Source: Streptomyces chartreusis NRRL 3882
Lineage (GTDB): Bacteria > Actinomycetota > Actinomycetes > Streptomycetales > Streptomycetaceae
Length of the DNA stretch: 64,000 bases
Assembly: GCF_900236475.1 (NCBI RefSeq)
Contig: NZ_LT963352.1
Location: 372,001-436,000 of the forward strand
Reading direction: 5' to 3'
Both the position numbers and the translations under genes were made by a program. A model generated the notes under the pieces. The model was given only the letters and a program-made list of their open reading frames with translations. It made no database searches and was not told the origin of the DNA. Below, piece by piece: positions 60,624 through 64,000 of the stretch; position 1 is the first letter of the stretch, and each line of letters starts with the position of its first letter.

Positions 60624-61415
60624 ATGCGTATCGCCGGCAGCACCAGAACGCACCCCCACGACGACGCCCCCGACACCGCCGCGGCGTTCGAACGTCTCGC
60701 GCGGCTGCCCGAGGGGCCCGAGCGCAAGGCCCTGCGCGACGAGCTGGTCGAGGCCTGGCTGCCCATGGCCGAGCGGATCGCCGTCCGCTTCCGGGGCCGG
60801 GGCGAGGCCCTGGAGGACCTCTACCAGGTGGCGGCCCTCGGTCTCGTCAAAGCCGTCGACCACTACGACCCGGTGCGCGGCAACGCCTTCGAGGCCTACG
60901 CCGTGCCGACGGTCACCGGCGAGATCAAGCGCCACTTCCGCGACCACATGTGGACGCTGCACGTCCCCCGCCGGGTCCAGGACCTGCGCAACCGGGTGCG
61001 GCACGCCTCCAAGGAGCTGTCGCAGACCACCTCCGGCCGCTCCCCCACGGTGGCCGAGATCGCCGAGTACGCCCACCTCACCGAGGGCGAGGTGCGCACC
61101 GGCATGGAGGCCCTGGAGTGCTTCTCCGCCCTGTCGCTGGAGGCGGAGATGCCCGGCACGGACGGCTACGCCCTCGGGGACGCGATCGGCGGGCCGGACC
61201 CGGCCTTCGACACGGTCGTCAACCGCGTGGCCGTCAAGCCCTGTCTGGAGGCGCTGCCGGAGCGCGAGCGGATCATCCTCTACCTGAGGTTCTTCAAGGG
61301 CATGACGCAGAGCCGCATCGCGGAGCAGCTCGGCATCTCACAGATGCACGTCTCCCGGCTGCTCAGCAGCTGCTTCGCCCATCTGCGCGAGGAGCTGCTC
61401 ACCGAGGCCAGGTGA
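60624..61415 (+). CDS. SigB/SigF-subfamily RNA polymerase sigma factor
   Basis: 263 residues with regions 2 (EDLYQVAALGLVKAVDHYDP), 3 (SPTVAEIAEYAHLTEGEV) and 4 (MTQSRIAEQLGISQMHVSRL), the group 3 layout of stress and development sigma factors. ATG 60624 follows GGAGGTG. The partner-switching phosphatase at 11.4 kb could act on its regulators, but no anti-sigma gene is adjacent. Confidence 0.9.
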   Translation: MRIAGSTRTHPHDDAPDTAAAFERLARLPEGPERKALRDELVEAWLPMAERIAVRFRGRGEALEDLYQVAALGLVKAVDHYDPVRGNAFEAYAVPTVTGEIKRHFRDHMWTLHVPRRVQDLRNRVRHASKELSQTTSGRSPTVAEIAEYAHLTEGEVRTGMEALECFSALSLEAEMPGTDGYALGDAIGGPDPAFDTVVNRVAVKPCLEALPERERIILYLRFFKGMTQSRIAEQLGISQMHVSRLLSSCFAHLREELLTEAR

Positions 61416-61448
61416 CCGCTTCGCCCCACGTCGGCGCCGCCGGGCGGA

Positions 61449-61769
61449 TCACTGCTCCGGCGGCGCTTCGGGGATCTGGGTCGGTCCGGCGCGGTCGAGG
61501 GCGTCCTCCAGCTCGGCCCGTATCTCCCGGGGCATCACACCGGTGCGTCCCCAGACGAGGATGAGTTCCGCGACGTGGCGCAGCTTGATGTTGGTGTGCT
61601 GGGAGACCTCCTTCAGCACGGCCCAGCCCTGGTCGGGCGAGATCCGGCCGAGCACGACGACCATCCCGATCGCCTGGTCCACGACCGCGTGGGAGACGAC
61701 CGCCTCCTTCAGCTGCCGGACTTCCTCCTGCAACTCGAAGATCCGCTCCGAGCCCCCGTCCGTGGGCAT
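61449..61769 (-). CDS. ANTAR-domain protein
   Basis: 106 residues: a short coiled-coil start (IFELQEEVRQLKEAVVSH) then an ANTAR domain (AIGMVVVLGRISPDQGWAVL). ANTAR proteins bind paired hairpins in nascent RNA and prevent termination. A strong ribosome site (GGAGGTGACC) precedes ATG 61769. It lacks a sensor domain in this gene. Converges on the sigma factor gene. Confidence 0.85.
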   Translation of the reverse strand: MPTDGGSERIFELQEEVRQLKEAVVSHAVVDQAIGMVVVLGRISPDQGWAVLKEVSQHTNIKLRHVAELILVWGRTGVMPREIRAELEDALDRAGPTQIPEAPPEQ

Positions 61770-62021
61770 GGTCACCTCCGGGTCCGGTGCGCCGCTGTCC
61801 CCATGGCCTCGTGTGGTGCTTGAGTGCCTTGACGCAGTGTCCGACGCCTCCATCGTCGTCACTCGGCCCGCCCGGTGCCACCGGGGCGGTCCAGGCCGGT
61901 TCACCACGCCGTTTCGGCGCCGTCGCCGGGGTACTCGGCAGGCGCCCACGGGGGTTCCGGTTGGACACTGGTGTCATTCCTCCGGTGGCTGCCAGGCCGA
62001 CGAGATCAGGACGCGACTGCC

Positions 62022-62825
62022 ATGAACCACGACACCCCCACCCCCTCCGGCACGAAAGACGTCATCTCTTCACACTCCGTGTTCGGCGCACCGTGCTGGG
62101 TGAGTCTGACCAGCAGGGACGTCAAGGCGACCGAGGAGTTCTACGGGGCCGTGCTGGGCTGGCAATGGCGGCCGGCCAAACTCGGCGACCGGTTCCGGAT
62201 CGCCCTGGCGGACGGCTCGCCGGTGGCCGGTATCGCGGGGGTGGCCACCATGTGGCAGATGGCGGTCGCGTGGACGCCGTACTTCGCCGTGCGGAGCGCG
62301 GACGACGCGGTGGCGCGGGTGCAGGAACGCATGGGCACGGTCGCGGTCGGGCCGATCTCGCTGCCGCCGGGGCGGGCGGCGCTGCTGGCCGACCGGGACG
62401 GGGCGACCTTCGGGATCTGGGAGGGCGACCTGTTCACCGACTGGGAGACCTGGCGCAACGCCCAGCCGGCCTTCATCACGCTGCACACGCGTGACGCCTT
62501 CGACGCCGCCATCTTCTACGGCGAGGTCCTCGACTGGGCGTCGGAGAGTCCCGGCTGCTGCGAGGTCCACTACGAGGGCGGGGAGGTCGTGCTGCGCAGC
62601 CGCGGAGACGTGGTGGCGCGGATCGAGTCGGGAGCGCTGGAGGCGGCTCCCGACCCGACGATCCGGCCGCACTGGCAGGTCCACTTCAGCGTCGACGACG
62701 TCGAGGCCTGCACCCGGGCCGCGGAACTGCACGGTGGCAGCGTGCTGTCCAAGGGCAGCGACGAGGCCGTGCTGCGCGACCACGACGGCGCGCAGTTCAC
62801 GGTGACGGCGCGCCGGGGCCGCTGA
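62022..62825 (+). CDS. Two-domain VOC-family protein
   Basis: 267 residues made of two VOC modules (about 20-130, CWVSLTSRDVKATEEFYGAV; about 145-265, FITLHTRDAFDAAIFYGEVL). Such double-module proteins of about 260 residues are common in Streptomyces, usually annotated as hydroxylases or glyoxalase-like without proof. ATG 62022; ribosome site weak. Converges on the debranching enzyme gene. Confidence 0.85.
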   Translation: MNHDTPTPSGTKDVISSHSVFGAPCWVSLTSRDVKATEEFYGAVLGWQWRPAKLGDRFRIALADGSPVAGIAGVATMWQMAVAWTPYFAVRSADDAVARVQERMGTVAVGPISLPPGRAALLADRDGATFGIWEGDLFTDWETWRNAQPAFITLHTRDAFDAAIFYGEVLDWASESPGCCEVHYEGGEVVLRSRGDVVARIESGALEAAPDPTIRPHWQVHFSVDDVEACTRAAELHGGSVLSKGSDEAVLRDHDGAQFTVTARRGR

Positions 62826-62868
62826 CGTCGCGACTCCCCCGATCCGCTGCTCCCCCGATCCTCGTCAC

Positions 62869-64000
<1,132 letters not shown>

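Noticed and set aside
62833..62861. Two copies of CTCCCCCGATCC after the VOC gene
   Set aside because: Only two 12-bp copies with no hairpin or array structure; too little to call a functional repeat.

Overview
The window is high-GC actinobacterial DNA and looks like a Streptomyces chromosome. Evidence for this is frequent GTG/TTG starts, many 4-nt start/stop overlaps, a SigB/SigF-type sigma factor next to an ANTAR protein, a SpoIIE/HATPase phosphatase, a sugar ABC importer without its own ATPase, and paralogous ATP-dependent DNA ligases. No rRNA, tRNA, CRISPR array or insertion sequence was recognised. The genes at both edges are cut: an ECF sigma factor on the left and a GlgX-type debranching enzyme on the right.

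0-9.7 kb: an ECF sigma factor diverges from a cupredoxin lipoprotein. A RibD-C/DHFR-like reductase and a TauD-type dioxygenase follow. Next is a fructan/sucrose-type operon of Tat-type binding protein, two permeases and intracellular GH32 hydrolase, with a LacI regulator converging on it and a promoter/operator in front. An aldo/keto reductase closes the region.

9.7-19.3 kb: stand-alone LigD phosphoesterase and ligase genes and a further ATP-dependent ligase lie among a PAS/GAF/SpoIIE/HATPase phosphatase, a DoxX-like/peroxiredoxin pair, a divergent AraC/MFS pair, a MarR regulator and a secreted NPP1-family protein.

19.4-54.7 kb is the distinctive part, an apparent catabolic island. It holds three acyl-CoA dehydrogenases, an enoyl-CoA hydratase/isomerase, a DUF35 plus SCP-x-type thiolase pair, and two divergent paralogous TetR regulators. 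It also has an acetoin/2-oxoacid dehydrogenase-like E1alpha-E1beta-E2 operon without E3, and two Rieske oxygenases with a ferredoxin, a flavin reductase, a tiny companion protein and an MDR oxidoreductase. Short-chain dehydrogenases, a zinc alcohol dehydrogenase, a ThuA-like protein, a CoA ligase, a thiolase, a fused cobalamin mutase (IcmF type) and a 3-hydroxyacyl-CoA dehydrogenase complete it. Two PEP-enzyme relatives are unusual: a PPDK homologue with an eroded ATP-grasp domain, and a protein with only the phosphohistidine swivel domain. A 21-bp inverted-repeat pattern (NACT-N13-AGTN) sits in at least four promoter gaps and suggests one TetR regulon. Remnants of an SDR and of a sugar permease mark past rearrangement. 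A reasonable reading is Rieske-initiated attack on a branched or alicyclic compound, then CoA activation, beta-oxidation-like steps and mutase rearrangement. The substrate cannot be named from sequence.

54.7-64 kb: general functions return, with a Nudix hydrolase, an alpha/beta hydrolase, an unlinked hemC, a MarR/ABC-2 exporter operon with a near-perfect operator, a SigB-type sigma factor, an ANTAR protein, a two-domain VOC protein and the debranching enzyme.
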